A stretch of 64,000 nucleotides of DNA from Bacillaceae bacterium SAS-127 (GTDB lineage Bacteria > Bacillota > Bacilli > Bacillales > Domibacillaceae), in assembly GCA_002261155.1 (NCBI GenBank), contig NKXN01000062.1, positions 22,344 to 86,343 on the forward strand. The letters run 5' to 3'. This document shows positions 54,905 to 64,000 of the stretch, one piece after another; the stretch's first letter is position 1; the number at the start of each line of letters is the position of its first letter. A program made the translations under genes and the position numbers. A model generated the notes under the pieces. It made no database searches, was not told where the DNA came from, and saw only the letters and a program-made list of their open reading frames with translations.

Positions 54905-54955
54905 AAAAAGGTTGTATGTAGAGGGGGAACTCTTTTTCATACAGCCTTTTCTTTG
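54905..54955 (+). terminator. Intrinsic terminator after nnrD
   Basis: AAAAAAGG-TTGTATG (54905-54919) pairs with CATACAGCCTTTT (from 54939), with T-rich flank. Confidence 0.65.
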
Positions 54956-55120
54956 AATTATTGCATAACTTAATAAATTTAAATATTTACTAGTATTTTT
55001 AATCTTTTTTTGTTAATATTATGGGCAAGGAAGGATGTTTTTAAGGACTATAGTATCATAATCCTTCAAATATCTTCATACATATAAAATAGTTTCTATG
55101 TTTACTTAGGGGGAGTACAG

Positions 55121-55546
55121 GTGTTTGATGAGAGAGTAGCATTGAAAATCAGGCTAGAACAACTTGCTGATTCCGAGTTCAAAATTATTCGTGAATTTAA
55201 TCGCGAACGTGAAGTCATTTTTCAACGGTTAAAAGAATTAGACGCTGCTACTAGTAATGGGGAAATGCCAAAGGAAATAGTAACTGTCATGCCAATCACT
55301 AGTTTGCCAGACAAGAAGAAGAGAGGACGTCGCAGCGAAAACCTAGATGAATTGAGGAACACAGCGATTTCGATTTTGAAAGTTCAAAACACGCCCATTC
55401 GCGGAGTGGAATTGCAACGTCAAATCGAAGAGAACACAGGGAAGAAAATTGCTAATATGACGACGTTTATGGTAGCGCTTGAACGTGAAAATCAGCGTGT
55501 GCGTAAATTAGGAAGAGGATTATACATATATGATTATGAAGGCTGA
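55121..55546 (+). CDS. rok: Rok-like AT-DNA-binding repressor, short linker
   Basis: A 141-residue protein closely resembling B. subtilis Rok. The N-terminal coiled coil begins FDERVALKIRLEQL and continues REREVIFQRLKELD. A short basic linker (KKKRGRRSE) is followed by a winged-helix-like C-terminus (LRNTAISILKVQNTPI, MTTFMVALERENQRV, GLYIYDY). Rok is about 191 residues; this protein lacks roughly 50 in the linker. Rok silences AT-rich and foreign genes and represses comK. Start is GTG after GGGGGAG. The stop lies inside a terminator stem. Confidence 0.82.
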   Translation: MFDERVALKIRLEQLADSEFKIIREFNREREVIFQRLKELDAATSNGEMPKEIVTVMPITSLPDKKKRGRRSENLDELRNTAISILKVQNTPIRGVELQRQIEENTGKKIANMTTFMVALERENQRVRKLGRGLYIYDYEG

Positions 55547-55571
55547 TTGTTCGTTTGCAATCAGTTTTTTT
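55543..55571 (+). terminator. Intrinsic terminator overlapping the rok stop
   Basis: CTGATTG (55543-55549) pairs with CAATCAG (55558-55564), followed by seven T. The rok TGA is in the left arm. Confidence 0.65.
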
Positions 55572-55654
55572 CTGCTTCGTATTGTTGTACTAAAACGCAC
55601 AGGACAGGTATGATAGAAAGCAGATCTGAAAATGAATGGAAAGGAAAGATCTCA

Positions 55655-56533
55655 GTGATAATGACAGAATTACCTGCTGTCGTCCGACAACAGATAGAAG
55701 AACGGAAGCAGCAATTTATTAATGATCCAGCAAGTGATTTGATCGGTCAATCAGGATACCAGCCGGAGGAGCAAGAAGTCATACTTGATGCAACGATTGC
55801 TTTATCGATGGGGAAAAATATCTTATTAAAAGGTCCTACTGGTTCTGGAAAGACAAAGTTAGCTGAAACTTTATCGGCAATGTTTGCACAACCGATGCAT
55901 AGCATTAATTGTTCAGTCGACCTTGATGCCGAAGCGATGCTTGGTTATAAAACGATCTCCGAAAAAGATGGAAAGAATTATATCGAATTTGTTCCTGGAC
56001 CTGTCGTTCAAGCAATGAAAACAGGTCACTTGCTTTATATTGATGAAATTAATATGGCTAAGCCGGAAACATTGCCGATTTTAAACGGGGTGTTAGATTA
56101 TCGTCGTACAATCACCAATCCATTTACGAATGAAGTGATTAAAGCAGCTCCTACTTTCGGCGTAATTGCGGCGATTAATGAAGGATATGTTGGAACGGTT
56201 CCGATGAATGAAGCGTTAAAAAATCGCTTTATCGTTATTGAAGTATCCTATGTAAAAGGTGAAACATTAAAAGCAATCCTTTTAAAAGAAAGCCGTCTGG
56301 CCGATGCAACAATGATTGATCGTTTCACTACTTTATCACAAGATTTAATTGTACAAGTTAGAAATGGACAAATATCAGAAGAAGCAGCCTCCGTCAGAGC
56401 ACTAATTGATGCTTGTGACTTAGCGACTTATATGCCTCCGTTAAGAGCGATTCAGCGAGCGATCATTGATAAGCTAGAAGATGAAAGGGAACAGGCAGCT
56501 GTCAAAAACATCGCAGAAACTATGTTTGATTGA
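55655..56533 (+). CDS. yojN: MoxR-family AAA+ ATPase (YojN-like)
   Basis: A 292-residue AAA+ ATPase. Walker A is GPTGSGKTK (about 56-64), Walker [14 protein letters not shown], sensor 1 AAINEGYVG and an arginine near LKNRFIVIE. The layout is that of MoxR/CobS-type ATPases that work with a VWA-domain partner. That partner is the next gene, 9 bases downstream. I start at GTG 55655 with AAAGGAAAG upstream; ATG 55661 is the alternative. The long extension to 55547 overlaps the rok terminator. Symbol is by analogy to B. subtilis. Confidence 0.85.
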   Translation: MIMTELPAVVRQQIEERKQQFINDPASDLIGQSGYQPEEQEVILDATIALSMGKNILLKGPTGSGKTKLAETLSAMFAQPMHSINCSVDLDAEAMLGYKTISEKDGKNYIEFVPGPVVQAMKTGHLLYIDEINMAKPETLPILNGVLDYRRTITNPFTNEVIKAAPTFGVIAAINEGYVGTVPMNEALKNRFIVIEVSYVKGETLKAILLKESRLADATMIDRFTTLSQDLIVQVRNGQISEEAASVRALIDACDLATYMPPLRAIQRAIIDKLEDEREQAAVKNIAETMFD

Positions 56534-56542
56534 GGAGATTTC

Positions 56543-58462
56543 ATGGAGAGATTTATCCAATTTAATGATGAAATGGTTGATTCCTTTTTATTTATGCAGT
56601 TATCTGATTTAGCAAAAACGTTAACGAGAAATCCAAAGATGGAAGTAGAGTATGGACCGCATTCTTACGTTCATAAACAAGAGAATATCATCTACGTCAG
56701 TCATTTTTGGCACCATCGTTCAGTGGATGACACATGGAATGGTTATCAATCTGATGTGTTTTTACGTGCTATCGGTCATTTTCGATATGTTGACGAATAT
56801 GAGCTCAAGACATTTGTTGATAGGGCAATGAAAACGAAGATTCCTTCTTTTGCGAAGCAATTATTGGTGATCGCCGAAGATTTACGGATAGAGGAAAACA
56901 TTAAATTTGAGCGACCAGGCACGAAGAAGGTATTTGCCGTGAGAAGAAGGATTTTGCGTCAATATTTTCAAACACAACTAAATGTAAATTTAGTAAAGAG
57001 TCTTCATACAGACGCTTTATTTAACTATTTATTTTTGTTATTAAACGCGGAAGCACCGATCGAGCCACCTTCGATGAATGAAGAATTGGATCGAGCGATG
57101 CCCTTTATTCAATCATCGGTACTTCGTTTTTTTGAAACAACGTCGACGAAAGAAAACGTTCAAATTTGTGAGCTGCTCATGGAAGTATTAGATGAACTAT
57201 TGTCAAAAGATATGTTGAATGAATATGTTCATTTACCTGATATAACAAATTGGTTCAGTAGTGACGAGGAAACGTTTCAAGACATGAAAAGGCAAGACCC
57301 TTTAGCGAATGACGATCAATTAGAAGAAAAGAAAACGGGTGAGGAAGAGGTCGTAGACGAAGAGTTTCGTACGTGGCATCGAGAAACGAACGAATTGGGC
57401 GAAAGCTTTTTGCAATTTGATCTCGATCAAGGTTCTAAAACAGAAATAATGGGAGAAGGTGCAAGAGAAGGGGATGAAGGCGATCAGGCGCTAGCGATGG
57501 TGCAAGGGTCTGCAAAGAAAACGAGCAGAAATGACTTTACCAATCTTCAAGCGGAACAATTGAAGAAAGAGGGCAATAAAGGCGGACATGAAGCAAAATA
57601 CGGTAAAGAGAACCGTTTCGCTATGCCTATTTTTGATGTCATTCATCCTCCTCACTATGAACAAGTAAAAGATTATAAAGAAAAACAAGCTCGGATTGCT
57701 CCATTACGAAAGAAATTAACGAATATGATTGAACAAACATTAGAGCATAAAAAAATTCGGCCGCGTAGTGATCTTCAAGCAGGTCGTTTAAACAAAAAGC
57801 TATTACGTTTTTTCCTAGAAGAGCAGCCGCGCATATTTTATAAAAAGCAAGAGCCTTCTGTTGAAATTGATGCTGTGTTTACTTTACTCGTTGATTGTTC
57901 GGCTTCGATGCAAGATAAAATGGCAGAAACGAAGCTAGGGATCGTTCTGTTTCATGAGGCGTTAAAGTCTGTGAAGGTTCCTCATGAAGTCATTGGTTTT
58001 TGGGAAGATACGAATGATGCGACGGATACGTATCAACCGAATCATTTTCAAACCGTTATCAATTATCACAACTCGTTACAAAAAAGAAGCGGGCCGGAAA
58101 TTTTGCAGCTGCAACCAGAAGAAGATAATCGCGATGGCTTTGCGATACGGATTATAACGGAAAAGCTCCTTCAGAGGAGAGAAAAGCAAAAGTTTCTACT
58201 CGTCTTTTCAGATGGTGAACCAGCGGCTTATGATTATGATCGTCAAGGAGTCGTCGATACGCATGAGGCGGTATTGTTAGCTAGAAAGCAAGGGATTGAA
58301 GTGATCAATGTCTTTCTAGCGAATGGAGAGGTAGAGGAAGTTCAAAGAAAAACGATTCAAAATATATATGGGAAATACAGTCTGTTTGTTTCGGCTATTG
58401 AGGAATTACCTGCTATTTTATTTCCGCTTTTGAAAAAATTATTATATAAAAGTATGAGGTAA
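56543..58462 (+). CDS. yojO: VWA-domain protein (YojO/CobT-like)
   Basis: A 639-residue protein. The N-terminal half contains a helical region with KQLLVIAEDLRIEENI (CobT-like). A charged low-complexity section runs about 245-370. The C-terminal VWA domain (about 445-635) shows a MIDAS-like motif FTLLVDCSASMQDKM and FSDGEPAAYDYD. It is the partner of the preceding MoxR ATPase; such pairs insert cofactors or remodel complexes. In cobalt chelatases this is CobS-CobT, but no cobalamin enzyme genes adjoin here. Function is open. Confidence 0.85.
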   Translation: MERFIQFNDEMVDSFLFMQLSDLAKTLTRNPKMEVEYGPHSYVHKQENIIYVSHFWHHRSVDDTWNGYQSDVFLRAIGHFRYVDEYELKTFVDRAMKTKIPSFAKQLLVIAEDLRIEENIKFERPGTKKVFAVRRRILRQYFQTQLNVNLVKSLHTDALFNYLFLLLNAEAPIEPPSMNEELDRAMPFIQSSVLRFFETTSTKENVQICELLMEVLDELLSKDMLNEYVHLPDITNWFSSDEETFQDMKRQDPLANDDQLEEKKTGEEEVVDEEFRTWHRETNELGESFLQFDLDQGSKTEIMGEGAREGDEGDQALAMVQGSAKKTSRNDFTNLQAEQLKKEGNKGGHEAKYGKENRFAMPIFDVIHPPHYEQVKDYKEKQARIAPLRKKLTNMIEQTLEHKKIRPRSDLQAGRLNKKLLRFFLEEQPRIFYKKQEPSVEIDAVFTLLVDCSASMQDKMAETKLGIVLFHEALKSVKVPHEVIGFWEDTNDATDTYQPNHFQTVINYHNSLQKRSGPEILQLQPEEDNRDGFAIRIITEKLLQRREKQKFLLVFSDGEPAAYDYDRQGVVDTHEAVLLARKQGIEVINVFLANGEVEEVQRKTIQNIYGKYSLFVSAIEELPAILFPLLKKLLYKSMR

Positions 58463-58501
58463 GGGGAAAGGCAGTACCCACTTCCTCATACTCCTTTTTT
58501 T
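58451..58501 (+). terminator. Intrinsic terminator of the MoxR/VWA pair
   Basis: AGTATGAGG (58451-58459) pairs with CCTCATACT (58484-58492), followed by T. The yojO stop is at the stem edge. Confidence 0.7.
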
Positions 58502-58692
58502 CAGAATACATCAAATTTTTATCGGTAAGATATTATCTTTAAATATGAAAGATTCTAAAAATTCAATTGACATTTTTCGTCGAAATGCGTAGAATATTAT
58601 TCGGAATTAACGTCAAATGAAAATGGATATCAAATCAGTGAAATATAATGATCAGATCATCTGATTTGTTGTTGGCAGTTTGAGAGGAGATC

Positions 58693-59991
58693 ATGATGAA
58701 GAAAAAAGATATATTGTTTACAGGGCTTATGCTTTTCGCTCTTTTCTTTGGGGCAGGGAATTTGATCTTCCCACCGTTTCTAGGAATGGAAGCTGGTAGC
58801 TCGTTTTGGCCTGCGATTATTGGATTTGTCATCACAGGTGTCAGCTTGCCAATTCTTGCTGTAGTGGCCATTTCTTTTACTAAAGGTGGTGTCGCTGCCA
58901 TTGGAAGCCGGGTACACCCACTATTTGGATTGATTTTCGCGATCGTTGTTTATTTAGCGATTGGTCCGTTTTTCGGTATTCCTAGAGGGGCAAGTGTCGC
59001 GTATGAGATGGGGGTACAGCCATTTTTAGGAGTATCTAGCAAAGGGTCGCTCTTTGTTTTTATGACAGGCTTCTTTCTGTTAGTCTATTTATTTAGTTTG
59101 AATCCATCAAAGCTAGTGGACCGTATCGGTCAATGGCTGACTCCCGCTTTGTTGTTATCGATTGCGGCTCTATGTGTGGCAGCTTTTTTCAAGTTGGATG
59201 CCCCGCTCACAGCACCGACAGAAAAATATGCGCAGTCGCCATTTATTATCGGCTTTATCGAGGGATACTTGACGATGGACACGATTGCGGCGTTGGCGTT
59301 TGGCATCGTGGTCATTTCCGCATTTGCTGAGCGAGGGGTCACCGATCGGGGAAATCTAGCAAAGGCAACGATTAGTGCAGGGGTCATTGCTGGTATCGGT
59401 TTAGCGACGGTTTATATTTCGATTGGCTGGATTGGCACGAAAATGACGATGACAGGAGATTATGAGAACGGGGGAGCGCTGTTAACGGAGGCAGCCTACC
59501 TATTGTTCGGTGATGGAGGACAAGTGCTGCTTGGAACGATTGTCGCTTTAGCTTGTTTAACGACTTGTATCGGCCTAACCTCTGCTTGTGCCCAATATTT
59601 TAACGAACGATGGCCAACAATTTCTTACAAAAATTTTGTGCAATTATTAATTATTATTAGTTTTGCAATTGCTAATTTAGGTCTCACACAAATCATTAAA
59701 ATATCTGGCCCTGTATTAATTATGATTTATCCATTTGCGATCGTATTAGTGCTTTTATCTTTTGTCACAAGATTTGTTCATAACCCTAGAGGTTTGTATG
59801 TCGGAGCGATTGCGACGACCGCGATTTTTAGTCTTAATGATGGATTAACAGCATTTGGAGTGCAAATAAACGCCCTGCATCAAGCGATTTCTTGGGTTCC
59901 ATTCTTTTCATCGGGGCTAGGGTGGTTACTTCCTGCGATTGCTGGTGGAATGGTGGGCTGGATCATTAGCAAGGTTGGCGAAAGAAAATAA
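58693..59991 (+). CDS. brnQ: Branched-chain amino acid transport system II carrier protein
   Basis: A 432-residue sodium-coupled Leu/Ile/Val carrier with about 12 hydrophobic helices. Family motifs include FALFFGAGNLIFPPFLGMEAG near residue 15 (split here), IGPFFGIPRGASVAYEMG (about 95-112) and ALACLTTCIGLTSACAQYF. Tandem ATGs lie at 58693 and 58696 after GAGAGGAG. Monocistronic with a strong terminator. No T-box or CodY box recognised with certainty upstream. Confidence 0.93.
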   Translation: MMKKKDILFTGLMLFALFFGAGNLIFPPFLGMEAGSSFWPAIIGFVITGVSLPILAVVAISFTKGGVAAIGSRVHPLFGLIFAIVVYLAIGPFFGIPRGASVAYEMGVQPFLGVSSKGSLFVFMTGFFLLVYLFSLNPSKLVDRIGQWLTPALLLSIAALCVAAFFKLDAPLTAPTEKYAQSPFIIGFIEGYLTMDTIAALAFGIVVISAFAERGVTDRGNLAKATISAGVIAGIGLATVYISIGWIGTKMTMTGDYENGGALLTEAAYLLFGDGGQVLLGTIVALACLTTCIGLTSACAQYFNERWPTISYKNFVQLLIIISFAIANLGLTQIIKISGPVLIMIYPFAIVLVLLSFVTRFVHNPRGLYVGAIATTAIFSLNDGLTAFGVQINALHQAISWVPFFSSGLGWLLPAIAGGMVGWIISKVGERK

Positions 59992-60020
59992 AAAAACGGT
60001 GGGCTGCCCACCGTTTTTTT
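59991..60020. terminator. Bidirectional terminator between brnQ and yaaN
   Basis: AAAAAACGGTGGG pairs with CCCACCGTTTTTT around a 3-base loop, with A and T tracts on both sides. Confidence 0.85.
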
Positions 60021-61206
60021 ATTTTAAATGTAATAGCTTTTGTTTTAGTTCATTTTCCATAGCGGATAGCTCTTGCTCAGCTTGCTGGCGTTTCGTTCGG
60101 CCTTCTTGCTGAATGCGCATCGTTTCTTCTAATGTAGAGATCAAGTTCGATTGCGTTTTCTTTAATGTTTCGATATCAACAAGACCGCGTTCATTTTCTT
60201 TCGCCGTTTCGATCGTATTCGTTTTCAGCATTTCCGCATTTTTTAATAATAAGTCATTGGTCGTTTGCGAAACTTGCTTTTGAGATTCCATTGCTTTCTT
60301 TTGGCGAACGAGCGTTAAAGCGATTGCGATTTGATTTTTCCATAATGGAATTGCTGTTAAGATCGACGACTGAATCTTTTCAGCTAACGCTTGATTCATA
60401 TTTTGAATCATTCGAATTTGTGGAGCACTTTGGATCGTAATTTGACGGCTTAGTTTCAAATCGTGGAGACGTTTTTCTAAACGATCGGCAAATTGCACCA
60501 TATCATTGACGTCTTGATACGCCATTTGATCACCTGATTGTTCCGCTTTTTGACGAAGAGCAGGGATCGTTTCCGTTTGCAATTCTTCTAATTTCAGTTC
60601 TCCAGCAGCGATAAAAATATTAAGCGCTTGAAAATATTCTTTATTTTTCTCATATAGCTGTTCTAGCATGACGATGTCTTCAAGCAATAGCTGTTTCGAG
60701 TGGTCTAATTTAATGCTGATACGGTCAATTTGACTGCCGACCTTTTGATATTTAGACAGAACTTCTTGAATAGAGCTTGATACGCGATTAAATAGTCGAC
60801 TAAACATGTTTTTCTTTTCAGGCTGCAATTCATCCGGATTGACTTCTTGTAGCCTTTTCATTAAGTCATTTAAAATATCTCCAACGCTTCCGATATCTTT
60901 TTGTTGGACATGATCGAGCATCGAATGAGAGAAGCTCGATAACTTTGTCTGAGCAGAAGTACCGTAACTAATAATGGCTTGATGGTTTGTTGGATCAATT
61001 TGCTTCGCTAGTTCTTTCGCCTTTTGTTGATGTTCTTCAGGAAGTACATCAATCAGTTTCTTTTCCGCTTGTGCATTCGTTGGCGTGGAAGAGGCAGCTG
61101 CTGGTTGAGTTAAACTGTCACCGAATGGGCTTGAAAGTAGGTCGTCAAGCTCGTTGACAGGATCTTTATAGATAGTAGGTTGTTTGTCATTTGCTTCGTT
61201 TGTCAT
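60019..61206 (-). CDS. yaaN: TelA/KlaA-family toxic anion resistance protein (YaaN-like)
   Basis: A 395-residue mostly helical soluble protein of the TelA family (tellurite resistance/toxic anion). It has an N-terminal disordered part (1-75), then coiled-coil-rich sequence with [30 protein letters not shown], and [22 protein letters not shown] around residues 280-300. The gene begins 3 bases after the xpaC stop, as in the B. subtilis xpaC-yaaN operon. The biological role is not settled; resistance to toxic anions is the family name rather than a proven function. Confidence 0.88.
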   Translation of the reverse strand: MTNEANDKQPTIYKDPVNELDDLLSSPFGDSLTQPAAASSTPTNAQAEKKLIDVLPEEHQQKAKELAKQIDPTNHQAIISYGTSAQTKLSSFSHSMLDHVQQKDIGSVGDILNDLMKRLQEVNPDELQPEKKNMFSRLFNRVSSSIQEVLSKYQKVGSQIDRISIKLDHSKQLLLEDIVMLEQLYEKNKEYFQALNIFIAAGELKLEELQTETIPALRQKAEQSGDQMAYQDVNDMVQFADRLEKRLHDLKLSRQITIQSAPQIRMIQNMNQALAEKIQSSILTAIPLWKNQIAIALTLVRQKKAMESQKQVSQTTNDLLLKNAEMLKTNTIETAKENERGLVDIETLKKTQSNLISTLEETMRIQQEGRTKRQQAEQELSAMENELKQKLLHLK

Positions 61207-61208
61207 GA

Positions 61209-61868
61209 TTACAATCTCCTTTTGTCGTTAGGGTCAATCAAATTCCGTTTTTTTAATGAGTGCTTGGCTACATCAAGCTCGAAAGACAAGTGCTCAATAT
61301 CTTTCGCTAGCACTTTATGCAAATCATTTTCTAATGTTTTCGTTAAATCATCTAATGTCTCTTGTGTCTCAAGTAGCGATTGTTTGACGGATTCATTTTT
61401 AATTTTGTGACCATTTAAATGAGCGTATTTTTCAGATAGTTCTACTACTGAATCAAGATGCGAGTAGAAGAAAGCTTCTGCTTCATAAAAGCGTTGTGGC
61501 TCCTTTTTCACAATCGAAAAAATTCGCCGAACTAACCGATTTAGTTCAATCATCTGCTTAAAAGAGCTGATACTTCGGACTTTAATGAAGCCTTTTTGCA
61601 ATCGACTTAACTTTTCGCGTGCATCTTTCAAGTTATCGAGAATAAAATAATATTCTTTTCTAGCAAGTCCATATTTTTTGTACAGACGGGCATCGGCTAA
61701 GCGTCCTAAGCTATAAAAAAGGACAGCTCCTAAGGTCAAACTCATAATACTAGTAATGAGGGGAGAAAAGTCCCACTGAGTACTAGCAAGAGCTCCTCCT
61801 CCAGCAGCGATCGGAATGGCCACTAATGCGCGCCATAGAATAAAGCTGACGTTTCTCATATGATTCAC
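61209..61868 (-). CDS. xpaC: XpaC-like 5-bromo-4-chloroindolyl phosphate hydrolysis protein
   Basis: A 219-residue protein with two N-terminal hydrophobic helices (about 8-28 and 33-52) and a long helical cytoplasmic part (about 70-205, [30 protein letters not shown], split). It matches the XpaC family, named after the ability to hydrolyse X-phosphate. First gene of a two-gene operon with the TelA-like gene. A membrane-anchored partner for that soluble helical protein is a reasonable idea. Mechanism unknown. Confidence 0.85.
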   Translation of the reverse strand: MNHMRNVSFILWRALVAIPIAAGGGALASTQWDFSPLITSIMSLTLGAVLFYSLGRLADARLYKKYGLARKEYYFILDNLKDAREKLSRLQKGFIKVRSISSFKQMIELNRLVRRIFSIVKKEPQRFYEAEAFFYSHLDSVVELSEKYAHLNGHKIKNESVKQSLLETQETLDDLTKTLENDLHKVLAKDIEHLSFELDVAKHSLKKRNLIDPNDKRRL

Positions 61869-61975
61869 TCCATTTAGGATTTTACTTGTTCTACGTAAGA
61901 ATAGTTAAAAAAGTTTCATTTTGTCGCATTTTTTCTCTCTCTTTACTTTAAAGCCAATAAGGCATATATGCAAAT

Positions 61976-62003
61976 AAAAAGCAGAAACCATACGGCTTCT
62001 GCT
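61976..62003 (-). terminator. Terminator of the chemoreceptor gene
   Basis: AGCAGAA pairs with TTCTGCT (61980-62003) with internal CC/GG. On the minus strand it is followed by five T. Confidence 0.7.
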
Positions 62004-62009
62004 CACTCG

Positions 62010-63725
62010 TTATTTCTTTGGCAAAGAAGATAAAATATCATCAATATACTGAACGACTTGTTCAGATGATTCTTCTAATAGTACTAATGCCTCTTCTGCC
62101 TGTTGCAGTTGATTTTCTCTAAAGGAAATGGCTGCTTCTTTCGCCTGTTCATGCACCATTTTATGAACAGATTCAAGCTTTCTATAGCTATCAAATTGAC
62201 TAAAGCGCTGTTTGGTTTGTGGTTCATAGTACCATTTCCCAAGTCGACAGTCCATATGAGAAGAAATGTCTTGAGGATTGATATCCTCCAAGCCGAGGAA
62301 CATATTATAAATTCTCCATTTCCAAATGTAATGGTCGGTTTTCGATAGCATTAGTAACGCTTTGGTTGATAAAACAATAGTGTTTTTTTCAATTACGTTT
62401 AAACGGAAGGCATTTATTTGCTTTCCAAGTCCGTGGATTGCAGACCCTGTATCATCTCCTAAAGAGCCTATTTTGTCCGTCAGCATAGCGATCTGTTGCA
62501 TTTGCCGAGCCATTTCATCCATAGTAGCTGCTTGCTCTTCTGTTACTGCTGCTGTGCTATTAATATCTTCGTTAATTGTACTGATTGTTTCCACAATTTC
62601 TGTTAACAATGGTAAGGAATCTTTCGCTTCAGCGACCGCTTTTTTAATGACAGAGGCTGTATCACCGATAGAAACAGAAACGTCTTGTGAAAATGACTTT
62701 AAATTTGTGACATTTTCATTGACTGTTTGCAAAGACTGGACCGTATTTTCTGCTAGTTTACGTACTTCTTGAGCAACGATCGCAAATCCTTTTCCATGCT
62801 CTCCTGCACGAGCTGCTTCAATTGATGCGTTGAGAGCGAGTAGGTTTGTTTGGTCGGCAATATCATTAATTAATTGGACTACACTTTCAATTGTAGTTAC
62901 ATATGATTGCAGACGAGAAAACTTATCGACGATTTCTGAAAAGGTTGTTTCTGTATTAAAGATTTCATCTAAAGCCTCAGAAATAATTTGATGGCCATAG
63001 TTAGTTCTATCAACTAAGATGCCTGCTTTTTCCGACACAGTAGACGACGACTCAGCAACCGCATTAATCGACGCTCTCATTTCATCTGTTGCAACAGTCG
63101 ATGTTTGTATTTGTGCATTTTGGTTATCAAGTAGCTGGACTAAATCTTTAATAAACATAATTTTTGTTGTTTCATCCATTAATTGTCCAATTTCTTGAAT
63201 CACTTGCTCCATCATTTCTTCTGAAAAGCTTTCAGTGAGCAACTCTTGATCAATATTGACTGCTTTTTGAATAGAGTGCATATACGTAATGCACGTGGAT
63301 GGTTTTAACCCGAGAAAGTGAAGAGTGTTTGTGATCACATAAAAGTTAAATTGATTAAACATCACAATTAATTTACCTAAATTATAGTGGCTATTTCTTA
63401 GTAAATAGAAAAAGGATAATGCATTTGTTACATAGTCAAGATCACGGTTTGTCGTGAAGAAATGACGAATATAGTTGACGATCTCTTGCTGTGGAATTTC
63501 TTTTGAATGCGGTTCACGACATTCAGTAAGATACGCTTGGAATAGATCGATCATCTCCGTTTCCAAAGAAGTTAATTTTTCATATATTTCTTTAATCCTG
63601 ACGAAATCTTCTTCATTGAAATGATTGTAAGCCAGTGTGTTTTGGAAACGTCCTTGTATAGTAGAATCCGTTCCAAATTGAGTGAGAATAGAAGTTGTGG
63701 CTCTTGGTCTCATATTCTTTAGCAT
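62010..63725 (-). CDS. Soluble globin-coupled methyl-accepting chemotaxis protein with C-terminal CZB domain
   Basis: A 571-residue chemoreceptor with no membrane helix. Residues about 10-190 resemble the sensor globin of HemAT; His113 in NSHYNLGKL is a likely proximal haem ligand. Residues about 215-440 are the MCP signalling domain with the hairpin tip [36 protein letters not shown] (split here). Residues 460-571 have the chemoreceptor zinc-binding pattern: His465, then H490-x-x-C493 in [12 protein letters not shown], and His521/525. HemAT itself lacks CZB. Thus both oxygen/haem and zinc/oxidant sensing are likely. AGGAGGG precedes ATG 63725. Monocistronic. Confidence 0.9.
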   Translation of the reverse strand: MLKNMRPRATTSILTQFGTDSTIQGRFQNTLAYNHFNEEDFVRIKEIYEKLTSLETEMIDLFQAYLTECREPHSKEIPQQEIVNYIRHFFTTNRDLDYVTNALSFFYLLRNSHYNLGKLIVMFNQFNFYVITNTLHFLGLKPSTCITYMHSIQKAVNIDQELLTESFSEEMMEQVIQEIGQLMDETTKIMFIKDLVQLLDNQNAQIQTSTVATDEMRASINAVAESSSTVSEKAGILVDRTNYGHQIISEALDEIFNTETTFSEIVDKFSRLQSYVTTIESVVQLINDIADQTNLLALNASIEAARAGEHGKGFAIVAQEVRKLAENTVQSLQTVNENVTNLKSFSQDVSVSIGDTASVIKKAVAEAKDSLPLLTEIVETISTINEDINSTAAVTEEQAATMDEMARQMQQIAMLTDKIGSLGDDTGSAIHGLGKQINAFRLNVIEKNTIVLSTKALLMLSKTDHYIWKWRIYNMFLGLEDINPQDISSHMDCRLGKWYYEPQTKQRFSQFDSYRKLESVHKMVHEQAKEAAISFRENQLQQAEEALVLLEESSEQVVQYIDDILSSLPKK

Positions 63726-63935
63726 AAAATACCCTCCTGAAAACCAATAAATAGATAAAAATATCGGTATATTGTAATAAGTAAAAAAGTCTTATTGAAG
63801 GTAATTGTACTAAAAGAAGCGTAAAAGACAAGGCTTCTATTGTAAAAATTCGAATAAAATAAGAGGTTTTTAAATAGTATTAAGTAAAAAATAGATAAGT
63901 ACTTGATTATTTAGAATTCATTTATGATGAATAAT

Positions 63936-63966
63936 AAAAATAGGGAGCTATATAGCTCCCTATTTT
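63936..63966. terminator. Palindromic terminator at the right edge
   Basis: AATAGGGAGCTATATAGCTC-type palindrome with A and T flanks, just past the stop of the partial leftward gene. Confidence 0.7.
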
Positions 63967-64000
63967 ATTCATTACTTTCTTTTACTGGTGTGTAGAATAC
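63965..64000 (-). CDS. C-terminal end of a leftward gene (partial)
   Basis: On the minus strand the last 36 bases read 11 codons (ending YTPVKESNE) to TAA at 63965-63967, directly followed by a strong terminator. That is what the 3' end of a gene looks like. Too little is in view to name it. Confidence 0.35.
   Translation of the reverse strand, partial: VFYTPVKESNE

Noticed and set aside
1..64000. CRISPR arrays, tRNA or rRNA genes, prophage modules
   Set aside because: No regular direct-repeat arrays, no cloverleaf-like sequences with CCA-type ends, and no phage structural or integrase genes were seen.

Overview
The window looks like a chromosomal segment of a low-to-moderate G+C, endospore-forming member of the Bacillaceae (order Bacillales). 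Supporting markers are an SspH-type small acid-soluble spore protein, an unlisted 42-residue Sda checkpoint protein, a Rok-like nucleoid protein, an xpaC-yaaN pair, a YuxH-like EAL/HDOD gene, T-box control of the trp operon, and strong AGGAGG-type ribosome binding sites throughout. I cannot name a species. I found no rRNA, tRNA, CRISPR array, prophage or intact insertion sequence.

Layout. 1-2.7 kb: cobalt ECF transporter cbiMNQO, with cbiO split by a one-base lesion. 2.8-7.8 kb: a compact co-directional locus of unknown purpose, holding an acidic secreted protein, a 98-residue anchored protein, a divergent ApbE-like flavin transferase, two small haem-type membrane proteins and a two-component system. 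This is my best candidate for an undescribed system, probably membrane or extracytoplasmic redox or metal handling. 7.8-11.3 kb: hypothetical genes, a structured non-coding element that may be an IS200/IS605-type end, a frameshifted CBS protein and an HTH-PAS regulator. 11.4-21 kb: cell-surface genes, including a CsbB/GtcA/YfhO teichoic-acid glycosylation trio, a beta-helix protein, a polysaccharide deacetylase and a CapA-like protein. 21-24 kb: a NitT/TauT-type ABC importer and sspH. 24-30.8 kb: an SLH amidase, a GAF/PucR regulator, and an M20 amidohydrolase with an AbgT transporter. 31-38.1 kb: hom-thrC-thrB, a hydrolase, yhdT-panF and a frameshifted yuxH.

38.2-45.3 kb: a complete tryptophan operon, trpE-trpGD-trpC-trpF-trpB-trpA, behind two tandem T-box leaders that both appear to display a UGG specifier. 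trpG and trpD are fused in frame, yet trpD keeps its own ribosome binding site and ATG. 45.3-53 kb: a probable WGR-protein remnant, a four-module CoA-disulfide reductase/rhodanese/TusA/DsrE fusion, odhA-odhB and sda. 53-64 kb: the NAD(P)HX repair enzyme, a DUF6501 protein, the Rok homologue, a MoxR/VWA pair (YojN/YojO-like), brnQ, xpaC-yaaN and a soluble globin-MCP-CZB chemoreceptor. A partial gene lies at each edge.

Three genes (cbiO, the CBS protein, yuxH) each appear to lack one base, two of them in A runs, and the trpG-trpD fusion could reflect one extra base. These junctions should be confirmed in reads before any biology is built on them. Family assignments come from recognising motifs in the translations; no database search was run.
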